Positions 1-9,603 of a DNA stretch of 64,000 bases are shown in pieces. The DNA is from Microbacterium sp. 2FI (lineage in GTDB: Bacteria; Actinomycetota; Actinomycetes; Actinomycetales; Microbacteriaceae). The notes beneath the pieces are model-generated. The model did no database searches, was not told where the DNA came from, and saw nothing but the letters and a program-made list of their open reading frames with translations. Location: the NCBI RefSeq assembly GCF_005502885.1, contig NZ_SCMR01000003.1, forward strand, positions 186,001-250,000. The letters are read 5' to 3'. Position 1 is the first letter of the stretch. Each line of letters opens with the position of its first letter. The position numbers and the translations under genes were made by a program.

Positions 1-539
1 GCATCGTGACCGATGACCCCGAGCGCGCGGAGGAGTTCTCGCGCGAGGCGCTCGCCGCCGGCCACGAGGGGATCATGGTCAAGGCGATCGACTCGCCGTA
101 CGCTGCGGGCCGCCGTGGCAAGAGCTGGGTCAAGGTCAAGCCCGTGCTCACCTACGACCTCGTGGTGCTGGCCGTCGAAGCGGGATCGGGGCGGCGCACC
201 GGTATGCTGTCGAATCTTCATCTCGGGGCGCGCGATCCCGACGGCGCGTTCGGCGAACCCGGTGGATTCGTCATGGTCGGGAAGACCTTCAAGGGCCTCA
301 CCGACGAACTGCTGCGGTGGCAGACGGCGCACTTCCCGACCATCGAGACCCACCACTCGGCGTACGCCGTGCACGTGCGGCCCGAGACCGTCGTCGAGAT
401 CGCGATCGACGGCGTGCAGCGCTCGTCGCGGTACCCCGGCGGGGTGGCGCTGCGGTTCGCCCGTGTCAAGGGCTACCGGCCCGACAAGCAGGCGGCCGAG
501 GCCGACACGATCGATGCGCTCCGCGCACTGCTTCGATGA
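1..539 (+). CDS. ATP-dependent DNA ligase, C-terminal part (5' end outside window)
   Basis: The reading frame is open from the first bases of the window to the TGA at 537-539, so this is the last ~178 residues of a longer gene. Nucleotidyltransferase motif IV (EGIMVK) is followed about 18 residues later by motif V (SWVKVK), and then by ~130 residues that fit the OB-fold domain. This is the arrangement of ATP-dependent DNA ligases of the actinobacterial LigB/LigC type, which are around 500 residues long. The adenylation lysine (motif I) lies upstream and is not visible. The role is nick sealing with ATP in repair, alongside the NAD-dependent LigA. The last codons overlap the sirtuin start by 4 bp (ATGA), so the two are translationally coupled. 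Confidence 0.88.
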   Translation, partial: IVTDDPERAEEFSREALAAGHEGIMVKAIDSPYAAGRRGKSWVKVKPVLTYDLVVLAVEAGSGRRTGMLSNLHLGARDPDGAFGEPGGFVMVGKTFKGLTDELLRWQTAHFPTIETHHSAYAVHVRPETVVEIAIDGVQRSSRYPGGVALRFARVKGYRPDKQAAEADTIDALRALLR

Positions 540-1237
540 CGCGCATCGTCGTCCTCACCGGGGCGGGCATCTCGGCCGAGAGCGGTGTGCCGACCTTTCG
601 CGACGCCGATGGGCTCTGGGAAGGACACCACGTCGAGGACGTCGCCACACCCGAGGGTTACGAGCGAGACCCCGACACCGTGCTGCGGTTCTATGACGAA
701 CGCCGCCGAGCGCTGGTCGCGGTCGCGCCGAACCCGGCTCACGACGCGCTCGCGCGTCTGGAGACCGCGCTCGGAGAGGATCTGCTCGTGGTGACGCAGA
801 ACGTCGACGACCTCCACGAGCGGGCGGGCAGCATCAACCTCGTGCACATGCACGGCGAGCTGTATCGCGCGCTGTGCGAGGGGTGCGGCATCCGCTCGCC
901 GTGGACCGGCGATCTGCTGGGGCGACCGCCCTGCCCCGTGTGCGGAGAGCGGATGCTGCGCCCCGACGTCGTCTGGTTCGGGGAGATGCCCTACGAGCTC
1001 GACCGCATCGAGGCGGCGGTCGCCCTGTGCGACACCTTCGTCTCGATCGGCACGTCGGGCGCGGTCTACCCGGCCGCCGGCTACGCGGCGCTCGCATCGG
1101 CGTTCGGGGCGCGCACGATCGAGCTGAACCTCATGCCGAGCGATGCGCTCGTCCCGTTCGACGAGGCACGCGCGGGGATGGCGAGTGTCCTGGTGCCGGC
1201 ATGGGTGGACGAGGTTCTCGGTCGCCCACGAGACTGA
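536..1237 (+). CDS. cobB: Sir2-family NAD-dependent protein deacylase (class III sirtuin)
   Basis: A 233-residue protein with a complete sirtuin core. The NAD-binding GAGISAESG (residues 9-17) is followed by FRD (21-23), TQNVDDLH (87-94) and the catalytic His of HMHGEL (His106). A zinc knuckle is formed by Cys114, Cys117, Cys133 and Cys136, and WFGEMP follows. Tyr53 and Arg56 (FYDERR) match the Tyr-x-x-Arg pair that CobB/SIRT5-type enzymes use to bind succinyl or malonyl groups, so desuccinylase as well as deacetylase activity is likely. The ATG at 536 is chosen because it overlaps the ligase stop by 4 bp and places the Rossmann motif at the expected distance. The gene is followed by a strong terminator. 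Confidence 0.93.
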   Translation: MTRIVVLTGAGISAESGVPTFRDADGLWEGHHVEDVATPEGYERDPDTVLRFYDERRRALVAVAPNPAHDALARLETALGEDLLVVTQNVDDLHERAGSINLVHMHGELYRALCEGCGIRSPWTGDLLGRPPCPVCGERMLRPDVVWFGEMPYELDRIEAAVALCDTFVSIGTSGAVYPAAGYAALASAFGARTIELNLMPSDALVPFDEARAGMASVLVPAWVDEVLGRPRD

Positions 1238-1292
1238 CGTGATCGCGGTGCTCGACGCGATGGGGCGCGGGCGATGATCAGTGCGTGAGACG

Positions 1293-1330
1293 CCGACGGC
1301 GCCGGAGGGAGAGCCCTCCGGCGCCGTCGG
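1293..1330. terminator. Bidirectional intrinsic-type terminator hairpin
   Basis: A perfect 17-bp inverted repeat (arms 1293-1309 and 1314-1330) surrounds a 4-base AGAG loop. It lies between the convergent sirtuin (+) and sugar permease (-) genes. No long T tract follows on either side, as is usual in high-G+C actinobacteria. It could end transcription from both directions. Confidence 0.85.
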
Positions 1331-1344
1331 ACGTGTCGATCCGG

Positions 1345-2612
1345 CTATATTCGTGCGCCGCCCGATCTCAGCCGCGAGAGTGCGTCGACGCTCGCCGCGA
1401 GGATCAGGACACCGCCGGTGACCAGCAGGTTGATGCCGGCCGGCAGGTTGAGCAGGCCCAGACCGTTCGTGATCACGGCGATCACGAGCGCGCCGATCGC
1501 GGCGTGGATGAGCCGGCCCTTGCCGCCGAAGAGGCTGACGCCGCCGACGACCGCCGCCGCAACGCCCGACAGGACGATGTCGCGACCGACCGTCGCGTCG
1601 ACCGAGCCCACGCGTGAGACGCTCAGGAGCGCGGAGAACACGGCGAGGCTCGAGCAGATGACGAACGCCCACCACTTGATCCAGCGCACCTTGACGCCCG
1701 AACGGCGGGCGGCTTCGGCGTTGCCGCCGATCGCGTAGAGGTAGCGGCCGAACTTCGTGCGATCGAGCACGAACGTGCCGATGAACAGGATCACCAGCAC
1801 CACCGGCACCACGATCGGGACGCCCGAGACCTCGACCACGGACTGCCCGCGGTTCTGGTTCAGCACGTAGACGACCGCGCCGCCGATCACCGCGATGACG
1901 GCGAGCTTGATCCACACGAGCGACATCGCGCGGTTGGGCACGCCAGCACGGGTGCGCCGAGCGCGGTCCCAGAACGAGGTGCCCGCCGAGACGGCGAGGA
2001 TGACTCCGAGCATGACCCAGCCGGCCCACACCGGCAGGTTGCCGTTCTGCAGCGCGATCAGCTCGGGAACCTCGATGCGGTACAGACCGCCAGGGCCGAT
2101 GATGACCAGCGCCAGTCCCTGGAAGCCGAGGAAGAGCCCCAATGTCACGACGAACGACGGTATGCCGACCCTCGCGACGAAGAAGCCTATGAGAGCGCCG
2201 GTGAGGAAGCCGAAGACGAAGCCGATCAGCAGCGCCAGGGGCCACGGGATGCCGAAGACGGAGTTCAGCACGACGAACAGCGCCATGCCCACGCCGCCGG
2301 TCACACCGGCCGACAGGTCGATCTCGCCCAGCAGCAGCACGAAGACGAGAGCCATGCCCAGCACCACGAGAGTGGCGGCCTGGTTCAGGAGGTTCGCGAA
2401 GTTGCGCTCGGTCAGGAAGAAGGGGCTGAGGACCGAGAACAGGATGCCGAGGACGACGAGGCCGCCGACTGCGGGAAGGGCGCCCATGTCGCCGCCGCGG
2501 ACCCGCTGCCACCAGGCCTGCACCTGGTCGCCCAGGGTTCCTTCGACGCCGCTGCCGATCATGTCGCTCACGAGCGGATCGGGTGCCGCCTCGCTGCGGG
2601 GTGCGTTGCTGC

Positions 2613-2616
<4 letters not shown>
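1345..2616 (-). CDS. Sugar ABC transporter permease (XylH/RbsC family), system 1
   Basis: A 423-residue integral membrane protein of the BPD_transp_2 family, with about ten hydrophobic segments after a ~45-residue soluble N-terminus. The family signature LLLGEIDLSAG lies near residues 94-104, and a cytoplasmic loop containing YAIGGNAEAARRSG marks the ATPase-docking region. It forms the channel of a CUT2-type monosaccharide importer. The start is taken as the GTG at 2616, which overlaps the stop of the upstream ATPase gene (GTGA); longer readings in this frame run into the ATPase gene. It is the last gene of an SBP-ATPase-permease operon and ends against the hairpin at 1293-1330. The substrate is inferred to be a pentose such as xylose from similarity of the partner binding protein to XylF. 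Confidence 0.9.
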
Positions 2617-3416
<800 letters not shown>

Positions 3417-3491
3417 GCTCGCTTCCTTGCGATCTTGGGGGACGATCTACGGGCATCGTAGACCCGGGTGTCCCTGGTGGTGCAGACCTGA

Positions 3492-3518
3492 GGGATCCCG
3501 CGCGCCGCGCGGGATCCC
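3492..3518. promoter_or_regulatory. Intercistronic hairpin A between binding-protein and ATPase genes
   Basis: A near-perfect inverted repeat with 12-bp arms (GGGATCCCGCGC and its complement) around a 3-base loop. It lies in the untranslated stretch between the SBP stop at 3577 and the ATPase start at 3416. Hairpins in this position of sugar-ABC operons commonly stabilise the upstream SBP message or attenuate read-through; that function is inferred here. Confidence 0.7.
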
Positions 3519-3530
3519 GGGGGAACGGGG

Positions 3531-3563
3531 CGGGGGCGCCGCGTCTCGGACGCGGCGCCCCCG
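3531..3563. promoter_or_regulatory. Intercistronic hairpin B, just after the binding-protein gene
   Basis: A perfect 15-bp stem (arms 3531-3545 and 3549-3563, all but two pairs G:C) with a TCG loop, starting 14 bases beyond the SBP stop codon in the direction of transcription. Together with hairpin A it forms a double stem-loop. A partial terminator or RNA-stability element is the likely role. Confidence 0.75.
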
Positions 3564-3576
3564 TCGTTCGGTGTCG

Positions 3577-4659
3577 TCAGCCTGCGACGACGCCGAACTC
3601 CTCGCATGCGGCAGCGACATCCGCGGTGCAGACCTCGTCGAAGGACGCGTCGCCGGCGGCGACGACATCCTTGACCTCTTCGGGGCCGACCAGCACCGGG
3701 GTGACCTGGACGTACGGCGTGCCGTCGTCGAGCTCAGCCTCGGTGGGGAAGTCCTCACCGTTCAGAAGCGCGATCGCGACCTCGACGGCCGCGGCCGCCT
3801 CGTCCGCCACCGGCTTGTAGACGGTCGCCGTCTGCCATCCGAGGAGGATGTTCTGCAGACCCGCGACGTTGGCGTCCTGTCCCGAGACCGCAACGCCTTC
3901 CAGGTTGTTGTCCTGGAGCACCTTGATGACGCCGGCAGCGTTGGTGTCGTTGGCAGCCCAGACCCCGTCGACCTGTCCGTTCAGGCTCGTGAGAGCCTGC
4001 TCGAAGTTGGTCTGCGAGATGGCCTGGTCCCAGGCCCCCGGCGGCTCGGCGGCCGGAACGATTCCGGCGCCTTCCATGACCTCGGCGGCACCTTCCGCGA
4101 ACATCGCGGCGTTGCCGTCGGTGGGGTCTCCACCGATGTAGACGACCGTGGCGTCTGCCGGAGCGACACCCGCGGCCTCGAGGCCGTCGAGCACCGTCTG
4201 GCCCTGCAGGCGGCCGACCTCGACGTTGTCGAAGGACACGTAGTAGTCGGCGCCCGTGAACGGACGGTCGTACGCGATCACCGGGATGCCCTCGGCCGAC
4301 GCCTTGGCGGCGACTGCTTCTGCGGCACCCTGGTAGTCGACGAGCAGCATGACGCCGCAGCCCTGGGTGAGCTGCTGATCGGCGATCGTCGAGTACGTGT
4401 TCACGTCACCCTGGGCGTTCTGGATGTCGACCTCGAAGCCGGCACCCTCCAGACCCTCCTGGAGGTAGGGGCGATCGAAGTTCTCCCAGCGCGGCGAGGA
4501 CGCCGCGTCGGGCAGGATCACACAGGCACGGCCCGCTTCGGCTTCTCCGCCGTCGCCACCGTCCGAGGGGGTTTCACTGCTTCCACCGGCACAGCCGGCG
4601 AGCACAACCGCAGCCGCACCCGTGAGGGCGGCAACGGCGAGGAGTGAAGACTTCTTCAT
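3577..4659 (-). CDS. Sugar-binding lipoprotein (XylF-like periplasmic-binding family), system 1
   Basis: A 360-residue secreted lipoprotein. The N-terminus MKKSSLLAV leads to a lipobox LAGC with Cys23 as the lipidation site, then a Ser/Gly/Glu/Asp-rich linker. The mature part is a type 1 periplasmic-binding fold with XylF-like blocks: an ILPD segment, AYDRPF, YYVSFDN, GGDPTDGNA, WAANDTNAAG, SGQDA and TVYKP. Two Cys near the C-terminus (in VCTADVAAACEE) could form a disulfide, and the second system has the same pair. The ATG at 4659 is chosen because it begins the signal peptide and follows a GAAAGGCG site. It is the first gene of operon 1 and has its own promoter at 4727-4755. The substrate is probably a pentose; this is inferred from family resemblance only. 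Confidence 0.92.
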   Translation of the reverse strand: MKKSSLLAVAALTGAAAVVLAGCAGGSSETPSDGGDGGEAEAGRACVILPDAASSPRWENFDRPYLQEGLEGAGFEVDIQNAQGDVNTYSTIADQQLTQGCGVMLLVDYQGAAEAVAAKASAEGIPVIAYDRPFTGADYYVSFDNVEVGRLQGQTVLDGLEAAGVAPADATVVYIGGDPTDGNAAMFAEGAAEVMEGAGIVPAAEPPGAWDQAISQTNFEQALTSLNGQVDGVWAANDTNAAGVIKVLQDNNLEGVAVSGQDANVAGLQNILLGWQTATVYKPVADEAAAAVEVAIALLNGEDFPTEAELDDGTPYVQVTPVLVGPEEVKDVVAAGDASFDEVCTADVAAACEEFGVVAG

Positions 4660-4954
4660 CTTTCGCCTTTCGTCTTTGAAATGTGCGAGGCCCAGGAGCT
4701 TCCCTGGCGCACATCGCGCTGATGCGATCCTGACGGCATCCGTTCTTGGCGTCAAGTCTTGAACGTAACGCTTTGGCAACGCTGGGTTCTGCCTGATGCA
4801 CGACGCTGTCGTGCGCGACTCGCGCTAAAGTTTGCTTCGCAGATTGATGCTAAGACTGGACCCTTTGCCGACATAGTGCGCAAAAGGCGCTCGAATCGAG
4901 TGATTTGTTGTCGAGAACGGCTTTGTGCACTGAAGGCACTGAAGGCACATCGAC
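4660..4954 (-). promoter_or_regulatory. Intergenic control region between the two sugar ABC operons
   Basis: A 295-bp non-coding stretch, visibly richer in A+T than its surroundings. It holds the promoter for the binding-protein gene. Further upstream are an 11-bp palindrome CTCGA-A-TCGAG at 4890-4900, two GCTAA[AG] elements near 4825 and 4850, and a direct repeat ACTGAAGGC at about 4930. These are candidate operators for the ROK regulator at 8284-9471. Open frames across it have no codon bias and are not genes. Confidence 0.55.
4727..4755 (-). promoter_or_regulatory. Predicted sigma-A promoter for sugar ABC operon 1
   Basis: On the minus strand, TTGACG (4755-4750) is followed by exactly 17 bases and then CAGGAT (4732-4727). 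This fits a housekeeping -35/-10 pair. The predicted start near 4720 gives a leader of about 60 bases before the ATG at 4659. Confidence 0.6.
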
Positions 4955-6211
4955 CTAGGCGAGTCCGGTCGCCGCTCGCGTGCGCCGTGAGATGGAGTCG
5001 ACGATGACCGCGAGCACGAGCACGACCCCGGTGATCATGAACTGCACCTCCGAGTCGAGGGCGAGCAGCGTCAGTCCCGACGAGATGGACTGGATGACGA
5101 TGATGCCGAGCAGCGCCGAGAACGCCGATCCGCGCCCGCCGAACAGGCTCGCACCGCCGATGACGGCCGCGGCGATCGCGTTGAGGTTCGTGTCGCCGGT
5201 GCCGGAGCTCTGGCTCGCCGAGGCGAGGCGCGCTGCCGCGAGGATGCCTCCGACGGCGGCAAGGGTCGCGCACATCGCGAAGACCGAGAGGTAGACGCGG
5301 TCGACCCGGATGCCGGCGCGCCGCGCGGCCTCCACCGAGCCGCCGACGGCGTACACCGAGCGTCCCCACCGCGTGCGCGTGAGCGCGAAGTTCATCACCA
5401 CGACAAGGGCGATGAAGAACAGGAACATCACGCCGATGCCGCGATAGAGGTTCAGGTACCACGTGGCCGCGAGCAGGAAGACCAGCAGACCGCCGCTGCG
5501 GAACGCGATGTCGCGGTAGCTCTGGCTCACGAGGTTCGCGGCGGCCCGGCGGCGCGCGCGTCGCAGCAGCGACCACGCGAACGCCCCGACCGACAGCACC
5601 ACGACGACGTACGACGCCCATGCCGGAAGGGTCATCTGCTGCGCGAACTGGACGATCCACGAGTCGAACGGGATCGAGATCGACCCGGTGTCGCCCAGCA
5701 CCCACAGCTGCAGCCCGAGGACGCCGAGGAGCCCGGCGAGGGTGATCACGAAGCTGGGCAGCCCGAAGCGGGTGTAGAGCCACCCGTACACGAGTCCCAC
5801 GAGACAGCCGATCGCGATGGCCGCCACGATCGCGAGCGCGACCGGCCACTGGTACTGCACGAAGGTCACGGCGAGCACCGCCGCGGCGAGCCCAGACACC
5901 GAGCCGACCGACAGGTCGATCTCGCCGAGCAGCAGCACGAGCACGATCCCGAGGGCGATCGTGCCGGTGGCGGCCGACTGCATCGTGAGGTTCCAGAGCA
6001 CTTCGCTGGAGAGGAAGTAGGGGTTGAGGATCTGGAAGATCGTCCAGATGAGCACGAGCCCCGCGATGACGGGCAGGGCACCGAGGTCGCCGCCGCGGAT
6101 ACGGCCCATGAGCATCGCGAACCCCGCACGGATGCCGGCCACGCTCAGGAAGCGGTCGGACTCGGCATCCACCGAGCCCATGAGGCCGCGATCGTCGCCG
6201 ATCCCCGTCAT
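4955..6211 (-). CDS. Sugar ABC transporter permease (XylH/RbsC family), system 2
   Basis: A 418-residue polytopic membrane protein, clearly homologous to the permease at 1345-2616. It has the same LLLGEIDLSVG signature (about 94-103), the same G-D-L/M-G-A-L-P segment before the first membrane helix, and the same VYAVGGSVEAARRAG cytoplasmic loop. About ten membrane segments are visible, with an Arg-rich loop in the middle (RRARRRAAA). The ATG at 6211 overlaps the stop of the ATPase gene by 4 bp. It is the last gene of operon 2, before the A+T-richer intergenic region. No hairpin terminator is evident after it, so some read-through into operon 1 is possible. Confidence 0.9.
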   Translation of the reverse strand: MTGIGDDRGLMGSVDAESDRFLSVAGIRAGFAMLMGRIRGGDLGALPVIAGLVLIWTIFQILNPYFLSSEVLWNLTMQSAATGTIALGIVLVLLLGEIDLSVGSVSGLAAAVLAVTFVQYQWPVALAIVAAIAIGCLVGLVYGWLYTRFGLPSFVITLAGLLGVLGLQLWVLGDTGSISIPFDSWIVQFAQQMTLPAWASYVVVVLSVGAFAWSLLRRARRRAAANLVSQSYRDIAFRSGGLLVFLLAATWYLNLYRGIGVMFLFFIALVVVMNFALTRTRWGRSVYAVGGSVEAARRAGIRVDRVYLSVFAMCATLAAVGGILAAARLASASQSSGTGDTNLNAIAAAVIGGASLFGGRGSAFSALLGIIVIQSISSGLTLLALDSEVQFMITGVVLVLAVIVDSISRRTRAATGLA

Positions 6212-7152
6212 GCGCGACCCTTCCCGTTCGGATCCTTGCGGCGTCGCGTGCGGCCTTCGGGCATGCGGATGATCTTCGCGTCATGCGTGCCGGGCTCGTC
6301 GAGGTCGGAATCGGAGTCGGGATCGGGCTGTCCGGCGCGGTGCGGCGGGTCGGGGCGCTCCGCAGCCCGTCGTGTGACGGCGTTGTCGGCAGCGCCGGTG
6401 ATCGCGGCGATGAGGGTTTCGCTCGTGATCTCGGAGGCGTTGTAGACGCCGTTGTTTCGGCCGAGCCGCAGCACCACGACGCGATCGGCGACGGCCATCA
6501 CATCTGCCATGTTGTGGCTGATGAGGATCACGCCGTGGCCGCGTTCGCGCAGGCGCTCGATGAGGTTGAGCACCTCGGCGGTCTGCGCGACGCCGAGCGC
6601 AGCGGTCGGCTCGTCGAGGATCACGATGCGGGGGTCGCCGATGAGCGACCGCGCGATCGCCACCGTCTGCCGCTGCCCGCCCGAGAGCGAGGCGACGGGA
6701 ACGCGAACCGACGGGATCTTCGCGGCGAGCTCGCGCAGCAGCGTCCAGGTGCGCTGCTCCATGTCGACCTCGTCGAGGGTGGTCCCCTCGACGATCTCGC
6801 GCCCGAGCCACAGATTCGCCACGACGTCGAGGTTGTCGCACAGCGCGAGGTCTTGGAACACCGTCGCGATGCCGAGGTCGACGGCGTCGGCAGGGCTCTC
6901 GATCTCGACGAGGTCACCGTCGAACTCGATCGTGCCGGCATCCGGAGCATGCACACCCGCCAGCACCTTCACGAGTGTGGACTTGCCCGCGCCGTTGTCG
7001 CCCACGAGGGCGACCACTTCGCCCTCGTTGACCCAGAAGTCGACGTCGGTGAGCGCCTTGACCGCGCCGAACCGCTTGCCGATGCCGCGCATCGTCAGCA
7101 CGCGGTCGCGCGAGCGTCCCGCCCGCTGCTGTGTCATCGACATCCTCGTCAC
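6208..7152 (-). CDS. Sugar ABC transporter ATP-binding protein (XylG-like), system 2
   Basis: A 314-residue single-cassette ABC ATPase with Walker A GDNGAGKST (51-59), signature SLSGGQRQ, Walker B VILDEPTAAL and the SHN switch. It is longer than its paralogue in system 1 because of a ~55-residue hydrophilic C-terminal tail rich in Asp, Pro and Arg, which looks disordered. The annotated start is a GTG at 7152; ATG codons at 7143 and 7137 are alternatives, and GAGGAGG lies just upstream. The binding-protein stop lies 24 bases before it, without the hairpins seen in system 1. It should power the permease at 4955-6211. Confidence 0.9.
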   Translation of the reverse strand: MTRMSMTQQRAGRSRDRVLTMRGIGKRFGAVKALTDVDFWVNEGEVVALVGDNGAGKSTLVKVLAGVHAPDAGTIEFDGDLVEIESPADAVDLGIATVFQDLALCDNLDVVANLWLGREIVEGTTLDEVDMEQRTWTLLRELAAKIPSVRVPVASLSGGQRQTVAIARSLIGDPRIVILDEPTAALGVAQTAEVLNLIERLRERGHGVILISHNMADVMAVADRVVVLRLGRNNGVYNASEITSETLIAAITGAADNAVTRRAAERPDPPHRAGQPDPDSDSDLDEPGTHDAKIIRMPEGRTRRRKDPNGKGRA

Positions 7153-7176
7153 ATCCTCCTCGCCAAGGTCAGGACC

Positions 7177-8280
7177 CTACCGGATCCCGGCGGCATCGCA
7201 CGCATCGGCGTACGGAGGTGTGCAGATGTCGGCGACGGTCCAGAACCCGTCGGCGACGACCGTCTCGAGGATGTTGTCGACGGTGACCGCGACCGGGTCG
7301 AGCAGGGTCGTCGGGGTGCCGTCGATCTCCATCGGCGCGGTCACCTCCTCGCCGTGCAGCAGTGCGACCGCGACCTCGGCGGCGAGCTCCGCCTGCGGCT
7401 TGATCGCCTTGTAGACGGTCATGTGCTGGTCGCCCGTGATGATGCGCTGCAGGGCCGAGAGCTCGGCGTCCTGCCCCGTCACGATCGGCAGGGGATCGAC
7501 GTTGCCTGCCTTGAGCGCCGAGATCGCCCCGCCGGCAGTGGCGTCGTTGGCGGCGTAGACGCCCGCGATGTCGTCGGCGAACTGCGTGATCTGACCCGTT
7601 ACCCAGGCCTGCGCCTTGTCAGGGCTCCACTCCGGGGTGTCGTACTCGGCGAGCACGCGCAGGCCGCTGTCGTCGATCACGCTGTGGGCGCCCCGACGGA
7701 AGAGCTCGGCGTTGCTGTCGGTCGGCGACCCGTTGACCATCAGGATGCCGGCGCCCCGGTCGGCGGCGAGCACCGCGTCGACGAAGGCGGTGGCCTGCAG
7801 GACGCCCACCTGCTCGTTGTCGAACGAGATGTAGTACGCGAGGTCGCCGCCGGCGATGAGTCGGTCGTACGAGACGACGGGAACGCCTTTCGCGTTGGCG
7901 GCGGTGACGATCGTGACCGCCGCGTTCGCGTCGACCGGGTCGAGCACGAGCACGCCGGCGCCGGCGGCGAGCGCGGACTCGGCCTGCTGCTGCTGCTTCG
8001 CGGCATCCTGATCCGCATTCGCGTACAGCACCGAGTAGTCGCCGAGCTCGTGCACCCGCGCCTCGAAGAAGGGGCGGTCGAACGTCTCATAGCGGGCCGT
8101 GTTGGCATCGGGAAGCAGGAGCGCGATCGTCCCGGACGATGAGCTGCTCGGGTCGGGGCCACCCGGTGGGGGCGTGCAGGCGGCCGTGCTCAGCGCGAGA
8201 GCGGCCGTGAGCGCGGCCGCGGCGACCATGCGTCCGGCAGACATCCTCAGGACCCGGGGTCCTGGCTTCCCACGACGCAC
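7177..8280 (-). CDS. Sugar-binding lipoprotein (XylF-like), system 2
   Basis: A 367-residue lipoprotein precursor with a hydrophobic signal segment ending in a lipobox STAAC and then a Pro/Gly/Ser linker. The mature region follows XylF closely: LLPDANTARYETFDRP, SYDRL, YYISFDNEQVG, NGSPTDSNAE, YAANDATAGG, TGQDAE and TVYKAI. A C-terminal pair of Cys matches the system-1 protein. The GTG at 8280 is the longest start; the ATG at 8244 gives a more ordinary signal peptide and is a real alternative. The ROK gene stops 4 bases upstream, so regulator and binding protein are probably in one operon. Confidence 0.9.
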   Translation of the reverse strand: MRRGKPGPRVLRMSAGRMVAAAALTAALALSTAACTPPPGGPDPSSSSSGTIALLLPDANTARYETFDRPFFEARVHELGDYSVLYANADQDAAKQQQQAESALAAGAGVLVLDPVDANAAVTIVTAANAKGVPVVSYDRLIAGGDLAYYISFDNEQVGVLQATAFVDAVLAADRGAGILMVNGSPTDSNAELFRRGAHSVIDDSGLRVLAEYDTPEWSPDKAQAWVTGQITQFADDIAGVYAANDATAGGAISALKAGNVDPLPIVTGQDAELSALQRIITGDQHMTVYKAIKPQAELAAEVAVALLHGEEVTAPMEIDGTPTTLLDPVAVTVDNILETVVADGFWTVADICTPPYADACDAAGIR

Positions 8281-8283
8281 GAT

Positions 8284-9471
8284 CTACGCCGTGACCGGAA
8301 GGGCCCGGGCGTCGACCGTCACATGGTCGAGCGCGACGGCGATCGCTCCGCGCGTCTCGGCCCATTCGCCGAACGAGGCGCCGACGATCTCGGGGAGGCC
8401 TCCCGCGGCGGCGAGCGCGGTGCGCTCGAGCGAGTGGCGCATCGGGGCCATGAGGATCTCGCCGGCCTGGGCGAGCTCGCCGCCGACGATGATCAGCTCG
8501 GGGTCGAACAGGTTGCACAGGCTCGCCACGGCGATGCCGATGTGGCGTCCGGCGTCTGCGATCACGCGGCGGCAGCTGCCGTCGCCGATCTCGGCGGCGT
8601 GGAGCAGGTCACCGAGGCGCTGCATGCCCTCGCTCGGGGGGAAGAGCGACAGGAGCGCCGGTCCGCCGGCGTAGGTCTCGAGGCACCCGCGGTTGCTGCA
8701 GCGGCAGATCGGGCCGTTCTCGTCGATCGTGACGTGGCCGATCTGGCCGGCCTTGCCGTTGACGCCGCGGAAGAGGTCGCCGCCGACGATGAGGCCGGCG
8801 CTGATGGTGTGGCCGACGCGGATGAAGACCGACGACGAGGCCGCACGCCCCGCGCCTTCGCGGGCCTCGGCGAGTCCGCCGAGATTCGCCTCGCTGTCGA
8901 CGTAGACGGAGCGGCCGATGCGAGCCGACAGGCTCTCGGCGACATCCACACCCTCCCAGCCGCGCAGGAGCCCCGGGGTCGAGACCATGCCGGTGCGAGG
9001 GTCGATGGGTGCGGGCAGGGCGAGCCCCACCGAAAGCAGGTCGTCCAGCGAGCCGCCGAGCGACTCCATCATGTCGCCGAGCAGCAGGCTCAACCGGTCG
9101 AGTTCGGCGTCGTGCCGGTGATCGAGGGCGAGGGGAAGCGAGCTCTGCGTCACGATCGTGCGGTTCGCGTCGGCGATCGCGATGTGCAGCTGACGCGAGC
9201 TGAAGTGGACGCCGGCGACGAGACCCAGCTCGCGGGCGAGCGAGACGAGGGTCGCGCGTCGGCCGCTGCGTGAGGTGATCGAGGTGTGGAGCAGCCCCGA
9301 AGCCGTCAGCTCTTTGACGATGTTCGAGACGGTCGCCGGCGACAGGCCGGTGCTGCCGGCGAGCTCGACCTGGGTGAGCCGCCCGTGGCGCTTGAGGGAT
9401 TCCACCAGGCGCGCGCGATTGGCTTCGCGCAGCGAAGTCTGGGATCCCGGCGGTGGTTTGCGGCGTGCCAC
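8284..9471 (-). CDS. ROK-family transcriptional regulator (XylR/NagC type)
   Basis: A 395-residue protein with an N-terminal winged helix-turn-helix (about 15-75, TQVELAGSTGLSPATVSN) and a C-terminal ROK fold. The zinc-binding ROK motif is CRCSNRGCLE (256-265), with a supporting His in GQIGH. The N-terminal HTH and the lack of a clean DxGGT phosphate motif (here IADANRT) argue for a sugar-responsive repressor, not a kinase. It is the first gene of operon 2 and a likely regulator of both sugar ABC operons. The start is a GTG at 9471. A TACAGT element lies 8 bases upstream, so the transcript may be nearly leaderless. Confidence 0.92.
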   Translation of the reverse strand: MARRKPPPGSQTSLREANRARLVESLKRHGRLTQVELAGSTGLSPATVSNIVKELTASGLLHTSITSRSGRRATLVSLARELGLVAGVHFSSRQLHIAIADANRTIVTQSSLPLALDHRHDAELDRLSLLLGDMMESLGGSLDDLLSVGLALPAPIDPRTGMVSTPGLLRGWEGVDVAESLSARIGRSVYVDSEANLGGLAEAREGAGRAASSSVFIRVGHTISAGLIVGGDLFRGVNGKAGQIGHVTIDENGPICRCSNRGCLETYAGGPALLSLFPPSEGMQRLGDLLHAAEIGDGSCRRVIADAGRHIGIAVASLCNLFDPELIIVGGELAQAGEILMAPMRHSLERTALAAAGGLPEIVGASFGEWAETRGAIAVALDHVTVDARALPVTA

Positions 9472-9551
9472 AAGACGACACTGTACCGGACGGGCGTTTT
9501 CCCTGGTCGGAGTGGGATCCTCGGCATCCGACCTCGAAACGGCGGCCGCCC

Positions 9552-9570
9552 CGCCCCGATGAGCGGGGCG
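9552..9570 (-). terminator. Hairpin terminator of the MFS porter gene
   Basis: A 7-bp G+C stem CGCCCCG/CGGGGCG with a 5-base loop lies 34 bases beyond the MFS stop, in the gap before the ROK promoter. It probably separates the two minus-strand units. Confidence 0.6.
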
Positions 9571-9603
9571 AGGCGTCCGGATGATGGTCGGATCAGGACT
9601 CGA

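Noticed and set aside
4759..5007. 82-codon plus-strand frame in the sugar-operon intergenic region
   Set aside because: No codon bias, no ribosome-binding site, and it runs antisense into the permease gene. The region looks like promoter DNA.
8284..9471. Sugar kinase (glucokinase) call for the ROK protein
   Set aside because: The N-terminal winged HTH and the degraded DxGGT phosphate motif favour a regulator.
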